Assembly: GCF_029227915.1 (NCBI RefSeq)
Contig: NC_079880.1
Location: 17,938,001-18,002,000 of the forward strand
Direction: 5' to 3'
DNA: 64,000 bases
From: Hydractinia symbiolongicarpus
Taxonomy: Eukaryota > Cnidaria > Hydrozoa > Anthoathecata > Hydractiniidae
Below are positions 1 to 7,330 of this stretch, piece by piece. A program made the translations under genes and the position numbers. Position 1 is the stretch's first letter; the number at the start of each line of letters is the position of its first letter. The notes under the pieces were generated by a model. The model was not told where the DNA came from. It did no database searches and was given only the letters and a program-made list of their open reading frames with translations.

Positions 1-2
1 TT

Positions 3-311
3 TGTAAGTATTTTGCTGAGGGTAAACCAAAGGATGGCAATGCCGTCGAAATCAAAAAACATCTGCAATTAGATGATGTAAAAGTCTCCGATTACTTAAC
101 TAACAAATATGCTCTATGGTTAGATTTCAGAACCATAGATGAAAACTCCCTGCATGGGACCGGCCGACGAATTGAAAATGCAAGTGAGGGGATCACCCTA
201 CAAATTGAAAAGACAGCAGAAACCGCAGGATCCTTAAACGCCTATATATATCTAATCATGGACGCTCAATTAAACATTCAAAACGGTGAAATTATGGATG
301 TACTTTATTAA
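3..311 (+). CDS. Major capsid protein, C-terminal end (partial)
   Basis: The reading frame enters from the left edge and stops at 309-311, about 102 codons. It encodes the end of the Polinton double jelly-roll major capsid protein, the hexon-like subunit of the icosahedral shell. The motifs NKYALWLDFRT, GRRIENASEGITLQ and LIMDAQLNIQNGE are typical of this family's C-terminus. The packaging ATPase starts only 6 bp downstream, a usual capsid-ATPase pairing. A homologue with an intact N-terminus but lacking this part occurs in element 2 on the opposite strand. The identification rests on family knowledge, not on a search. Confidence 0.75.
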   Translation, partial: CKYFAEGKPKDGNAVEIKKHLQLDDVKVSDYLTNKYALWLDFRTIDENSLHGTGRRIENASEGITLQIEKTAETAGSLNAYIYLIMDAQLNIQNGEIMDVLY

Positions 312-317
312 GATAGA

Positions 318-929
318 ATGGCGAAAAACACACTTTACATGAAAGAGCCCCACACAGCATTATTCGTTGGCCCCACCGGCTGCGGAAAATCAAAACGTGT
401 TGTAAAATTATTAGAGAATGAACACTTTGATCACTTCGATTTCATCGTGATTATATGCCCAACATTAAGATGGAATAAGACATATAGGGACCGAAAATGG
501 TTTTGGAACGACAGATATGTGATTCTAATTGAGCCGGGAGGTATGTTATATGAATGGATTCGAAAGATGACGGATTTCTGTGCCGGATACAAAACCTTAT
601 TCCTGATCGACGATATCATCGCAGATGAGAAACTAGACAAAAAGAGACAGCCATTGCTAGAGTTGGCCATTAGCGGACGACATCGAAACCACACTATGTG
701 GCTACTCACACAATCATACACCGCTATACCAAAAAATTTACGAAGGCAAGCTAAAATGTTATATGTGTGGTATCCAAAAGACAGACAAGATCTCACAACT
801 ATTCATGAAGAGAATGATGTCATTGAATCACGATCGGAGATACAGACGGTTAAGGAAAGGCTAAAAGATGGTAAATACACACATTTAGTCATGAGAATGG
901 AACATCCAAGAAATTACGTGATTTGCTAG
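318..929 (+). CDS. Packaging ATPase (A32/FtsK-HerA type)
   Basis: A 203-residue P-loop ATPase that in Polintons and related viruses drives genome packaging into the capsid. The Walker A motif GPTGCGKS is at about residues 18-25. The Walker B region is LFLIDDI at about residues 95-101, followed by the conserved ELAISGRHR and WLLTQSYTAIPKNLRRQ segment (arginine finger and sensor region). The length is normal for the family and no break is visible. A decayed homologue lies in element 2 at 19375-19749. A long perfect palindrome follows the stop within 15 bp. Confidence 0.9.
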   Translation: MAKNTLYMKEPHTALFVGPTGCGKSKRVVKLLENEHFDHFDFIVIICPTLRWNKTYRDRKWFWNDRYVILIEPGGMLYEWIRKMTDFCAGYKTLFLIDDIIADEKLDKKRQPLLELAISGRHRNHTMWLLTQSYTAIPKNLRRQAKMLYVWYPKDRQDLTTIHEENDVIESRSEIQTVKERLKDGKYTHLVMRMEHPRNYVIC

Positions 930-941
930 ATTGGACGTTTT

Positions 942-968
942 TTTTGTTACAAGAGTCTTGTAACAAAA
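942..968. terminator. Perfect 27-bp palindrome after the ATPase gene
   Basis: A 13-bp perfect inverted repeat around one central base, containing GTTACAAGA and its complement flanked by T4 and A4, 13 bp after the ATPase stop and following a T run. Similar palindromes follow other genes of this element. It probably marks a transcript 3' end or polyadenylation site, as the hairpin rule does in giant viruses; that function is inferred. Confidence 0.55.
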
Positions 969-989
969 GTATAAGAAGAATCTAACAGA

Positions 990-1128
990 TCTATAGGACT
1001 CCTATAGATTTCTTGAAATCTCCTATAAGACTCCTATAGATTTCTTGAAATCTCCTATAAGACTCCTATAGATTTCTTGAAATCTCCTATAAGACTCTCC
1101 TATAAGACTCCTATAGGCATTCTATAGG
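990..1128. repeat. 32-bp tandem repeat, about three units plus partial
   Basis: Units containing CTCCTATAGATTTCTTGAAAT repeat with a period of 32 bp between the ATPase gene and the next ORF. Each unit holds CCTATAGG-like inverted elements, so the array can fold into several hairpins. It fills the only long intergenic gap of this gene cluster. Confidence 0.85.
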
Positions 1129-1139
1129 ACTGCAACAAA

Positions 1140-1781
1140 ATGATAGAATATATCAATTTCATAATAGTACTACTAGTACTACTAGTACTACTACTAGTAC
1201 TTAGTTTTTGCTATTTTTGTGTTAAAAAATACCTATTGCTATTGAAAATGGCTGAAACGGCAATTGATAACTTAATTGCTCTTCCGGGTCCTCCATCCGA
1301 GGATGGTAAGAGGCAAAAATTGCTAGAGTGTGTGTTAACCGGAAATAGCAAGCTATACCTGGGTAAAATGTATACGGACGATCAAATTCAAAAGCTCAAA
1401 GATGATGAGGTGAAGAAACTATTTAGTATATATGAAGCTAAACTATCGGGTCAAATGGTAAAGTCCTTGGGACAATTAATCATTCACATGTATTCCATGG
1501 GTGCCTGTACAGTATTAGGGATAAATTCTCAAAATGCATTGAGCAATGACCTGGAAAATGACCCCTTCCTAAATTCCGCCCTTCAAAGATTCACATGTGA
1601 CTTGTATTATAAATTCGGCTCATTGTTAGCACCACTCAGTGTTGGTCTCATTACAGGTAGGCATTATATCGCTGGAAGAAATTTAAACGCAAATAATAAT
1701 ACTACTAGTAGTAGTAGTACAACAGATAATAAAGATGTCAGAGGAACAGACTCCCATTCAGGTGACAACGAAGAACCCTAA
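1140..1781 (+). CDS. Conserved Polinton membrane protein
   Basis: A 213-residue protein with a hydrophobic N-terminal helix (about residues 5-36) encoded partly by a GTACTACTA microsatellite, then a helical soluble region and a Thr/Ser/Asn-rich tail. An internal methionine (KMAET, near residue 37) could start a shorter form. The element 2 homologue at 18649 has the same layout, an N-terminal membrane helix followed by KMSEL, which supports the longer start. Shared signatures include NDLENDP/HDLENDP and FG.LLAPL/FG.FLAPL. It is a recurrent gene next to the ATPase in these elements, but its function is unknown. Its end overlaps the next gene by 47 bp in another frame. Confidence 0.75.
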   Translation: MIEYINFIIVLLVLLVLLLVLSFCYFCVKKYLLLLKMAETAIDNLIALPGPPSEDGKRQKLLECVLTGNSKLYLGKMYTDDQIQKLKDDEVKKLFSIYEAKLSGQMVKSLGQLIIHMYSMGACTVLGINSQNALSNDLENDPFLNSALQRFTCDLYYKFGSLLAPLSVGLITGRHYIAGRNLNANNNTTSSSSTTDNKDVRGTDSHSGDNEEP

Positions 1782-2112
1782 AAAGGTTGAAGCGGGTAAG
1801 GGGTTGGCGGAATACAACCGTAAAATGCGGGAAGAATATAAAAAAGCGGCCATGGCACAAACACAGCCGACTCCTCAGACACAGCCATCTCAAGAAGACA
1901 ATGCTGGAGAGGCAGAACCTACCATCGTCCCAAATGAAAAGCCTATGAACTACGCTATAGGGGGAATAATAGCCATCGGTTTGGTTGGTGGATTTGCTTA
2001 TTTTGTGTATAAACAGAAAGACAATGTACTATTTGCTATAACTGGGCCGAAGGGTACCCCACCACAAAAATCCAAAACACCTGTGAGAATAAGTAAACTT
2101 GAAATGGAATAA
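1735..2112 (+). CDS. Small single-pass membrane protein
   Basis: A 125-residue protein with a hydrophilic, Gln/Pro/Thr-rich N-terminal half and one clear transmembrane helix (NYAIGGIIAIGLVGGFAYFV, about residues 69-88), followed by a basic tail. It overlaps the preceding gene and ends next to the following one, so they probably share a transcript. No enzymatic motif is visible. It is probably a virion or assembly membrane protein, but that is inference. Confidence 0.65.
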   Translation: MSEEQTPIQVTTKNPKKVEAGKGLAEYNRKMREEYKKAAMAQTQPTPQTQPSQEDNAGEAEPTIVPNEKPMNYAIGGIIAIGLVGGFAYFVYKQKDNVLFAITGPKGTPPQKSKTPVRISKLEME

Positions 2113-2155
2113 AGGGATAATATCGCGATATAATAATCTCACAGTATATAATAAC

Positions 2156-2383
2156 ATGGACAAGAAAAGTATCGTCAACGATTTATATCACGCATCGGTC
2201 GTCTGCGTTTTCGCTGTCGGCTATTCGATGCTAGGAAAAAAGGTGTTAAAAATGTCACCACCATCAATTCAAAAGTTTGACTTGGAAGATACCGGAAAGC
2301 TAGTCGCCATCGTAGCCGCTAGTGTAATGTCAAGGGAATACTTAATTAAGCAAAAGATTATACCTGAAACTATCAATATCTAA
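2156..2383 (+). CDS. Small hydrophobic Polinton protein
   Basis: A 75-residue protein. The start at 2156 (MDKKSIVND) is chosen over an upstream in-frame ATG at 2099 that would overlap the previous gene and add unlike sequence. Two moderately hydrophobic stretches (VCVFAVGYSMLG and GKLVAIVAASVM) flank KFDLEDTG, and it ends with a KQKIIPE-type motif typical of a small conserved gene of these elements. Its function is unknown. The next gene begins 2 bp after its stop. Confidence 0.65.
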   Translation: MDKKSIVNDLYHASVVCVFAVGYSMLGKKVLKMSPPSIQKFDLEDTGKLVAIVAASVMSREYLIKQKIIPETINI

Positions 2384-2385
2384 AT

Positions 2386-2808
2386 ATGGCTTCAATTGCA
2401 ATGATGCTGGGAGGGGCCTTAGCCAATGCTTTGGCTTTTACAGGCTCAAGCTATCTATTTTCAAGCTTATCAAAAGACAGAATTGATAAGGAAAGAAAGC
2501 GTCATGATCTGGCTATAGAACAATTACAAAAAGCCCAGGTTTTGTGGCAACGTAAAAGACAAGAGAGAGTAGACTTTATCAATAAGCAGCTCAGACTTGA
2601 AAAGAAGGCCGAAGGAAAATTTATAGAGCTAAATGATGCAATGCGCGAATATAAAAAAGTGTTTGGAGATAAACTTGAACCTTTACCGCGGGAACCTGTA
2701 TTGAGCGACTTTTATATACCGAGTCAGGATCAACATGAAAGGGAATTGGCCTTTATCGCGCTAACTATGATCGGTGTCGGTGGTGCTGTGTGGTATTTTA
2801 AAAGATAG
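2386..2808 (+). CDS. Membrane-anchored coiled-coil protein
   Basis: A 140-residue protein. It has a hydrophobic N-terminus (residues 1-28, ALANALAFTGSSYLF), a highly charged coiled coil (about residues 30-90, rich in K/R/E/Q), and a C-terminal transmembrane helix (LAFIALTMIGVGGAVWYF) with a basic end. This topology recurs in these elements beside the ATPase cluster. A structural or membrane role is inferred and no catalytic motif is visible. Confidence 0.65.
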   Translation: MASIAMMLGGALANALAFTGSSYLFSSLSKDRIDKERKRHDLAIEQLQKAQVLWQRKRQERVDFINKQLRLEKKAEGKFIELNDAMREYKKVFGDKLEPLPREPVLSDFYIPSQDQHERELAFIALTMIGVGGAVWYFKR

Positions 2809-2835
2809 CAAACTATTGCTAGGTAGCACAAAAAG

Positions 2836-2860
2836 TATGTTACATGATACGTGTAACATA
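2836..2860. terminator. Hairpin between convergent genes
   Basis: A 9-bp stem (TATGTTACA and its complement) with a 7-base loop lies midway between the stop of the plus-strand coiled-coil gene (2808) and the stop of the minus-strand gene (2879). Being symmetrical, it could serve both transcripts. It belongs to the series of gene-end palindromes in this element. Confidence 0.5.
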
Positions 2861-2878
2861 TAAGCTGTAGTAGTATCC

Positions 2879-3946
2879 CTAACGCTTTGTCACGAGATAG
2901 GTGTATATCAGACCTCCGATTCCAACTATCAAAGCCCACAAGTTTTGACTCAACCAACCTACCGCTTCTTTCGCTCGATTGAGTATCCATGATACTATGG
3001 ATCCTAATATACCTGGTAGAGCTGCAGCGGCCGTCCCCGCCAACCTTCCCAAGAGAGATCCCAACGCATTCAACTTGTTTTTTATCCAGGACCGGAGGTC
3101 CTTTGCACCTTCATCACCACCTTTGTCGGGATTGTGTGTGTTACCGGTGGATGACCCCCCACCCCCAGGTGACAAAGCTTCTACGAGAAGGCCTATAACC
3201 ATACCAAATGCCGTTAGCACGCTGACAACAGTGATACCGTGCTCACGGAATAGGGTTCGTATCTTTTCAGACAGTGTGGTATCTTTGTCAAGGACTTTGG
3301 TAATCGTCTCCTTGATGCTTTTTATTTGACTGTTAAGTTTACCTTTGAGAATATCGATAATCTCTTGCCGACCTTTCAACTCATTTTGCAAACCTTTCAA
3401 CCTTTCTTTCGCTTCATTTTGTTGTTCCTCGGTCATATTTGGTGTATTTTCCATCTCTTCCAACTTGTTTTTTTCTCTGTCAATATGCTGTTCGAGCTAA
3501 ACCTTTTTTGCAACTTCATCCTGAAGACTTCCTCTTATGTTTCTCAATGATCTATCCAATCCTAGCAATTCACGCATAGGATATTCAAATAGATCACCGG
3601 TCTGGGTTGCTTCATGGTCTACAGATTGTTGTTTGACCAATGAAATTAAATCTTCCGTACTGTTTACCACATCCCCAGATATAGCTTCTAATTCTACATC
3701 ACTTGCTGTTGTTATTTTAGATGATGAGGGTAGTTCTTCTTGTATTTTGTTTAGCTTAGCTGCCTGTCGGGCTGTAATCTTACCTTTTGGTATGTCAAAG
3801 CCTAAATTACGCAGCCTTCTCTTGCCTAATATATCTGATATAGTACCGGTGGCCCTTAGTCTTCCATTGTTTGTCAAAGGTTCGTTTTTTTTTTCGGTAC
3901 CTTCATCTGGTCTACCATGGTCTTCAAAAGGGTCAATGTCTGCCAT
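2879..3946 (-). pseudogene. Polinton membrane/virion protein split by one amber codon
   Basis: A single minus-strand frame of about 355 codons interrupted by one TAG at 3494-3496. The first part (149 codons) has an acidic N-terminus and an ILGKRRLRNLGF motif. After the stop the frame continues at once into a charged coiled-coil region, then LSEKIRTLFREHG, a hydrophobic segment, a Gly-rich linker, and a strongly hydrophobic Ala/Gly/Leu C-terminus (about 90 residues) ending near a YTYLVTKR tail. Related elements carry this as one protein with several membrane-active helices, perhaps a cement or membrane-lytic virion protein (inferred). The break is either a nonsense mutation or a leaky stop. 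Confidence 0.7.
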
Positions 3947-3996
3947 TTTTTATTATTTAGAGGATAGTTTTTCTTTTTAATAAGATAATAACTAAA

Positions 3997-4596
3997 ATGG
4001 CCGAGCTTAAGATTTATCCAAAGTTACCCACTGCTCCTGAGTATTCGAGTGAGCAAGACAAGTTTAACACAAATATACTGAATTCCCAACTTGATGAGTT
4101 GATAAAATTAAAAAGGAAATTCCAGGACAAGGAGTATAAATACAGCAAAGCACTAGACAGATTAGTGATTTCATGTGCCATCTCGGAAACCTTAGCCATT
4201 GCCTCTGGTATTGGTACGATAGCAACCAGCGCTACCCTTGTTGGAATTCCCGTTTCTATAGGATTATGTGGTGCATCCCTATCCAGCTCTGTTTCCTGTA
4301 GCATTATCGTAGCATCGATTAAGAAATATCGAAAGAAACTCGACAAAGTAGTGAAATTATATGATATTGTAACATCTGCGCTTTCTGTGTTTGAAAACTC
4401 TTTCTCACGAGCATTGAATGATGATAATATTAGCCGCAAGGAATTTCAAACTTTGTGTGGTATATACTACGAAGCTCTGGAAAAGATGACCAAAACAGAT
4501 AGAAAGATGGAGAGTGAAACACGCAATCAGTTTGAAAAAAGTTTAATGGCGGAAGTTCAAAGTCTAAAAAAGACGTTAAATCAGGAACAAAGTTAG
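3997..4596 (+). CDS. Conserved helical membrane protein of Polintons
   Basis: A 199-residue protein starting MAELKIYPKLPTAPE, with a charged helix, two adjacent hydrophobic segments (about residues 55-105), and a long charged helical C-terminus. It is homologous in layout and motifs to the element 2 gene at 23123 (TKLYPSLPSAP start, hydrophobic Gly-rich middle, LKEQIR-type C-terminal helix). Its position next to the membrane/virion gene is conserved in both elements. Function unknown. Confidence 0.7.
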   Translation: MAELKIYPKLPTAPEYSSEQDKFNTNILNSQLDELIKLKRKFQDKEYKYSKALDRLVISCAISETLAIASGIGTIATSATLVGIPVSIGLCGASLSSSVSCSIIVASIKKYRKKLDKVVKLYDIVTSALSVFENSFSRALNDDNISRKEFQTLCGIYYEALEKMTKTDRKMESETRNQFEKSLMAEVQSLKKTLNQEQS

Positions 4597-4724
4597 TAAT
4601 GTGTGCCTGTATACCACTCACATATTTCATGTGCTATTTGAAAAATTAATTATGTGGCGCGATCGTCCGACTGAGCCATAGCGGCCCTACCTGCCGACCG
4701 CCCCGCGCGATCCTAGGCATAATC

Positions 4725-4749
4725 ATCTTTACCGGAAACAGGTAAAGAT
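4725..4749. terminator. Hairpin between convergent genes, in a GC-rich gap
   Basis: A 9-bp stem (ATCTTTACC with its complement) and a 7-base loop, located between the plus-strand gene ending at 4596 and the integrase gene ending at 4785 on the minus strand. The 188-bp gap is locally GC-rich (GCGCGATC and CCCGCGCG near 4657 and 4701) and otherwise empty. Confidence 0.5.
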
Positions 4750-4784
4750 ACTTTTTGTCATTGTCATGACTTCGTCCCCCTTTT

Positions 4785-5767
4785 TCACCAACCTTGCACA
4801 TAATCAGGAGGTAAATCTGTATCTTCAGGTATTAACATCAATTCCTCTTTTACAAAAGCCCGTCTGGGTCCGTCTTGAACATAGTACATTACACGGTTAC
4901 TGGGTTGCGCTATTACCTCACGCAATCTATATGTGTTTTTCGACCATATTCTATCGGTTGCCCGTCTCCGCCCATCATCATGCTCTTCACCGGGTTGCAA
5001 TAGATATCTATACAAGCCATCTTTAGGTAATTCTACTTCATAAGGATAACTCTCTTGATTAACCAAAGGCACCTCTTTCATTATAATAGCATCTTTTGGT
5101 TTCATACCAATCATCTGCGTCTTTGTATCGTTTAGCCTATCAATCAGTTTATACAGATGCTTAACCCATGTAGATGATACCTTTTCCGAATCATTCAGTT
5201 CTTGGGCATCTTGTATTTTGAATAAATTTTCGGCAAGTATCTTGTTCAACGCCTCAACAAAAGCTGTGTGCGTATGCTTATATTTTGTAGTCGCTCTTTT
5301 AATTTCAACCTTATGCTTCTCCAACAATTTTGATACATCTGCCTTGAATTCTGAACCGTTATCACATTGGAAAGTTTTCGGATAAGTTAATGGTCCTGCC
5401 TTGTAGATGTCCTCAATCATAGCGGCAACCTCTTTGGCTTTCTTACTCCTCAAAGGTCGGGCTACTTTGTATCTGGAGGCAGCATCGATTCCCGACAAAA
5501 TGTACTTATATTTATTACCATACAGTATGTCACCGGCATGTACAATAAATCGAATTGATGTAAATCATTAGGGGTGGTAACTTCATAATGTGGTCTTTCA
5601 ACATGTTTTGGAGCGGGTAAATGTACTTGCCAAAATGCTTGTTTTGATAGCCACTTCTTAATCTCCTTTGGCCTGAAGCCGAATCCTCTTAAATTCTGAA
5701 CAGCCTTTTGTCCTTTCCATAAATTTTGAGGTTGATAGTAATTCTCTTGAAGTTTAGAGTTTGACAT
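4785..5767 (-). pseudogene. Retrovirus-type integrase with one frameshift
   Basis: A DDE integrase that in Polintons joins the element to host DNA. The first part (5767 down to about 5536) contains the N-terminal region and the first catalytic Asp in LHQFDLLYMP. The frame then shifts by one base near 5534-5537, and the rest continues with SGIDAASRYKVARPL, the second Asp in FQCDNGSEF and the Glu in TAFVEALNK, then a C-terminal chromo-like region (RAFVKEELMLIPEDTDLPP). All three catalytic residues are present but in two frames. Full length would be about 325 residues, normal for the family. It starts with the A/T-rich ATAAATAAAAC leader. Confidence 0.85.
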
Positions 5768-5861
5768 GTTTTATTTATGCACACCTTTATTTATCTTCCT
5801 TTTGTTATGATGTAGCACGAAAAAAAGTTCTTAAAAGTATTTTTACTGATTATATATAAAG

Positions 5862-6173
5862 ATGTCCGACATAACAAATCAAACGGATCTACATTGTGAT
5901 ACCACCGATGGTGGTGTATCCGACTACAAATTAATGAAACTCAAAGAGTTGAAAGAATTGGCTAAATCCCGTGGGGTGAAGTATATTTGTGGAATGAATA
6001 AAGCTAAATTGATTGAGGTGATTGAGAGGAATGATATGGATCCATCCTACACCATCGACCTAGATACCAAACAAGAATGGTATGGATACTGTTCCAACTG
6101 GAGGGTAAACAACAGAGAAGCATATCTAAGATCTCAAAAACGTTATAACGATAAGAGATCTTCCAAAAGGTGA
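5862..6173 (+). CDS. SAP-domain protein
   Basis: A 103-residue protein with a SAP motif (helix-turn-helix that binds AT-rich DNA) at about residues 25-57: LKELKELAKSRGVKY, then NKAKLIEVIE. The C-terminus is basic and aromatic (WYGYCSNWRVNNREAYLRSQKRY), suggesting nucleic-acid binding. Upstream lies a TATA-like ATTATATATAAAG just before the ATG. It is one of three SAP modules in element 1. The role, perhaps genome organisation or targeting of chromatin, is inferred. Confidence 0.7.
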   Translation: MSDITNQTDLHCDTTDGGVSDYKLMKLKELKELAKSRGVKYICGMNKAKLIEVIERNDMDPSYTIDLDTKQEWYGYCSNWRVNNREAYLRSQKRYNDKRSSKR

Positions 6174-6191
6174 TTGGACCTAGATTGTTTT

Positions 6192-6215
6192 TTTGTTACT
6201 CGCGCGAGTAACAAA
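6192..6215. terminator. Perfect 24-bp palindrome after the SAP gene
   Basis: The core GTTACTCGCGCGAGTAAC plus flanking T3/A3 follows the SAP gene stop by 19 bp, after a T run. The identical core recurs at 7085 after the next gene. It has the same TGTTAC...GTAACA outer arms as the palindrome at 942 but a different centre. Confidence 0.6.
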
Positions 6216-6289
6216 TGTTAAGAATCTTTTTTAGTTTCACGATTATAAAACTATCTTAAAGGTTCATAAATCGTATACCACAAACCAAT

Positions 6290-7018
6290 ATGACTTCACG
6301 AAATACAGTTGCTGAATTGAGAGCTCTCGCTAGAGAACGCGGCCTACGTGGCTACTCAAGACTCAGAAAGGCTGAGTTGATCGAATTATTGAGACCCACC
6401 AGACCGGTACCAGCACCGGTTGAGAATGATGCGAGTGATGACGAGGACTCGGGATTGGCCGATCTGATTGAATTTTTGAGACTCGTACCGAGACTCGTAC
6501 CGAGACCAGTACCAGCGCCAGTTGAGATTGATGCAAGTGATGACGAGGACTCGGGATTCATCCCTCCGAGACCCCCCAGACCAGTACCAGCGCCGGTTGA
6601 GATTGATGCAAGTGATGACGAGGACTCGGGATTCATCCCTCCGAGACCCCCCAGACCAGTACCAGCGCCGGTTGAGAATGATGCGAGTGATGACGAGGAC
6701 TCGGGATTCTTCCATCCGATGGGCAATGGATCAATAGTACCGGTGCCTAGACCAGTACCAGCGCCTAGACCCACTAGACTCGTACCGGATCCAATCGAGC
6801 CGCATCAGCCGGCTATCCCAGACTATGACATTGATACCTTGGATGAAAAAGACATATGTATAATTTGTTATTCGAAACGAAAGGAAGCGACCATTGTTCA
6901 TGGGACCACCGGGCATTTTTGCTGCTGTTTATCGTGCGCATCTATATTGAAATCGGGGGGAGATAAATGCCCCATATGTCGAGCATCCATCGATCTTGTC
7001 ATTAAACAATATAATTGA
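6290..7018 (+). CDS. SAP - acidic/proline repeat - MDM2-type RING protein
   Basis: A 242-residue protein. Residues 5-35 form a SAP DNA-binding motif (TVAELRALARERGLRGY). Residues 36-150 are four PRPVPAPVE(N/I)DASDDEDSG repeats, acidic and with possible casein kinase sites, followed by more proline-rich linker. Residues 190-242 form a RING finger with C190, C193, H204, H209, C213, C216, C227 and C230. This is a C2H2C4 ligand set with the spacing and VHG.TGH signature of MDM2/MDMX RINGs, not the C3HC4 of IAPs, and it ends in a short tail with an aromatic residue next to the end, as those E3 ligases do. The likely role is a ubiquitin ligase delivered to chromatin; substrates are unknown. The start is supported by a duplicated leader shared with the polymerase gene. 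Confidence 0.85.
   Translation: MTSRNTVAELRALARERGLRGYSRLRKAELIELLRPTRPVPAPVENDASDDEDSGLADLIEFLRLVPRLVPRPVPAPVEIDASDDEDSGFIPPRPPRPVPAPVEIDASDDEDSGFIPPRPPRPVPAPVENDASDDEDSGFFHPMGNGSIVPVPRPVPAPRPTRLVPDPIEPHQPAIPDYDIDTLDEKDICIICYSKRKEATIVHGTTGHFCCCLSCASILKSGGDKCPICRASIDLVIKQYN
6500..6720. repeat. 75-bp tandem repeat within the RING gene
   Basis: Near-identical 75-bp units encode the PRPVPAPVE.DASDDEDSG linker, with a more diverged unit upstream from about 6407. The period is a multiple of three, so the frame is kept when units are gained or lost. Confidence 0.85.
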
Positions 7019-7065
7019 GGGGTCAGATTGCAAACTAAAAAATTGATTTGTCTGGAGCCAAGGTA

Positions 7066-7330
7066 CCTAGATTGTTTTTTTTTTGTTACTCGCGCGAGTA
7101 ACAAAACCTGACGGTGGGGGGTTATCCGAGCTCGGGCTCGGATCTCGGAAGATCTCGAAAAATTGAATAAAAAGATCTTAAAGATTCATAAATCGTATAT
7201 CACAAACCAATATGACTTCGAGAAATACCGTTGTTGAATTGAGAGCTCTCGCTAGAGAACGCGGCCTACTCAAGGCTCAGAAAGGTCGATCTGATCGAAT
7301 TATTGACACCCACTACCGTGTCAGCACCGG
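7066..7330 (+). repeat. Duplicated gene-start module (hairpin, leader, SAP start)
   Basis: This block repeats 6178-6420. Both contain CCTAGATTG, a T run, the GTTACTCGCGCGAGTAAC palindrome, then TTCATAAATCGTAT(A)CCACAAACCAAT directly before ATGACTTC and the same SAP coding start. The first copy drives the SAP-RING gene, the second the polymerase gene. In the second copy the SAP coding sequence has small deletions that break the frame. Confidence 0.8.
7081..7106. terminator. Perfect 26-bp palindrome after the RING gene
   Basis: T4-GTTACTCGCGCGAGTAAC-A4 lies 62 bp after the RING gene stop, following a long T run. The core is identical to the palindrome at 6195. It is a likely transcript-end signal (inferred). 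Confidence 0.6.

Noticed and set aside
2979-3980. Plus-strand ORFs of 69-147 codons opposite the minus-strand membrane gene
   Set aside because: The minus frame has conserved motifs and a homologue in element 2; the plus frames do not.
6352-6774. Minus-strand and second-frame ORFs across the RING gene
   Set aside because: Shadows of the 75-bp in-frame repeat of the SAP-RING gene; the peptides only mirror the repeat.
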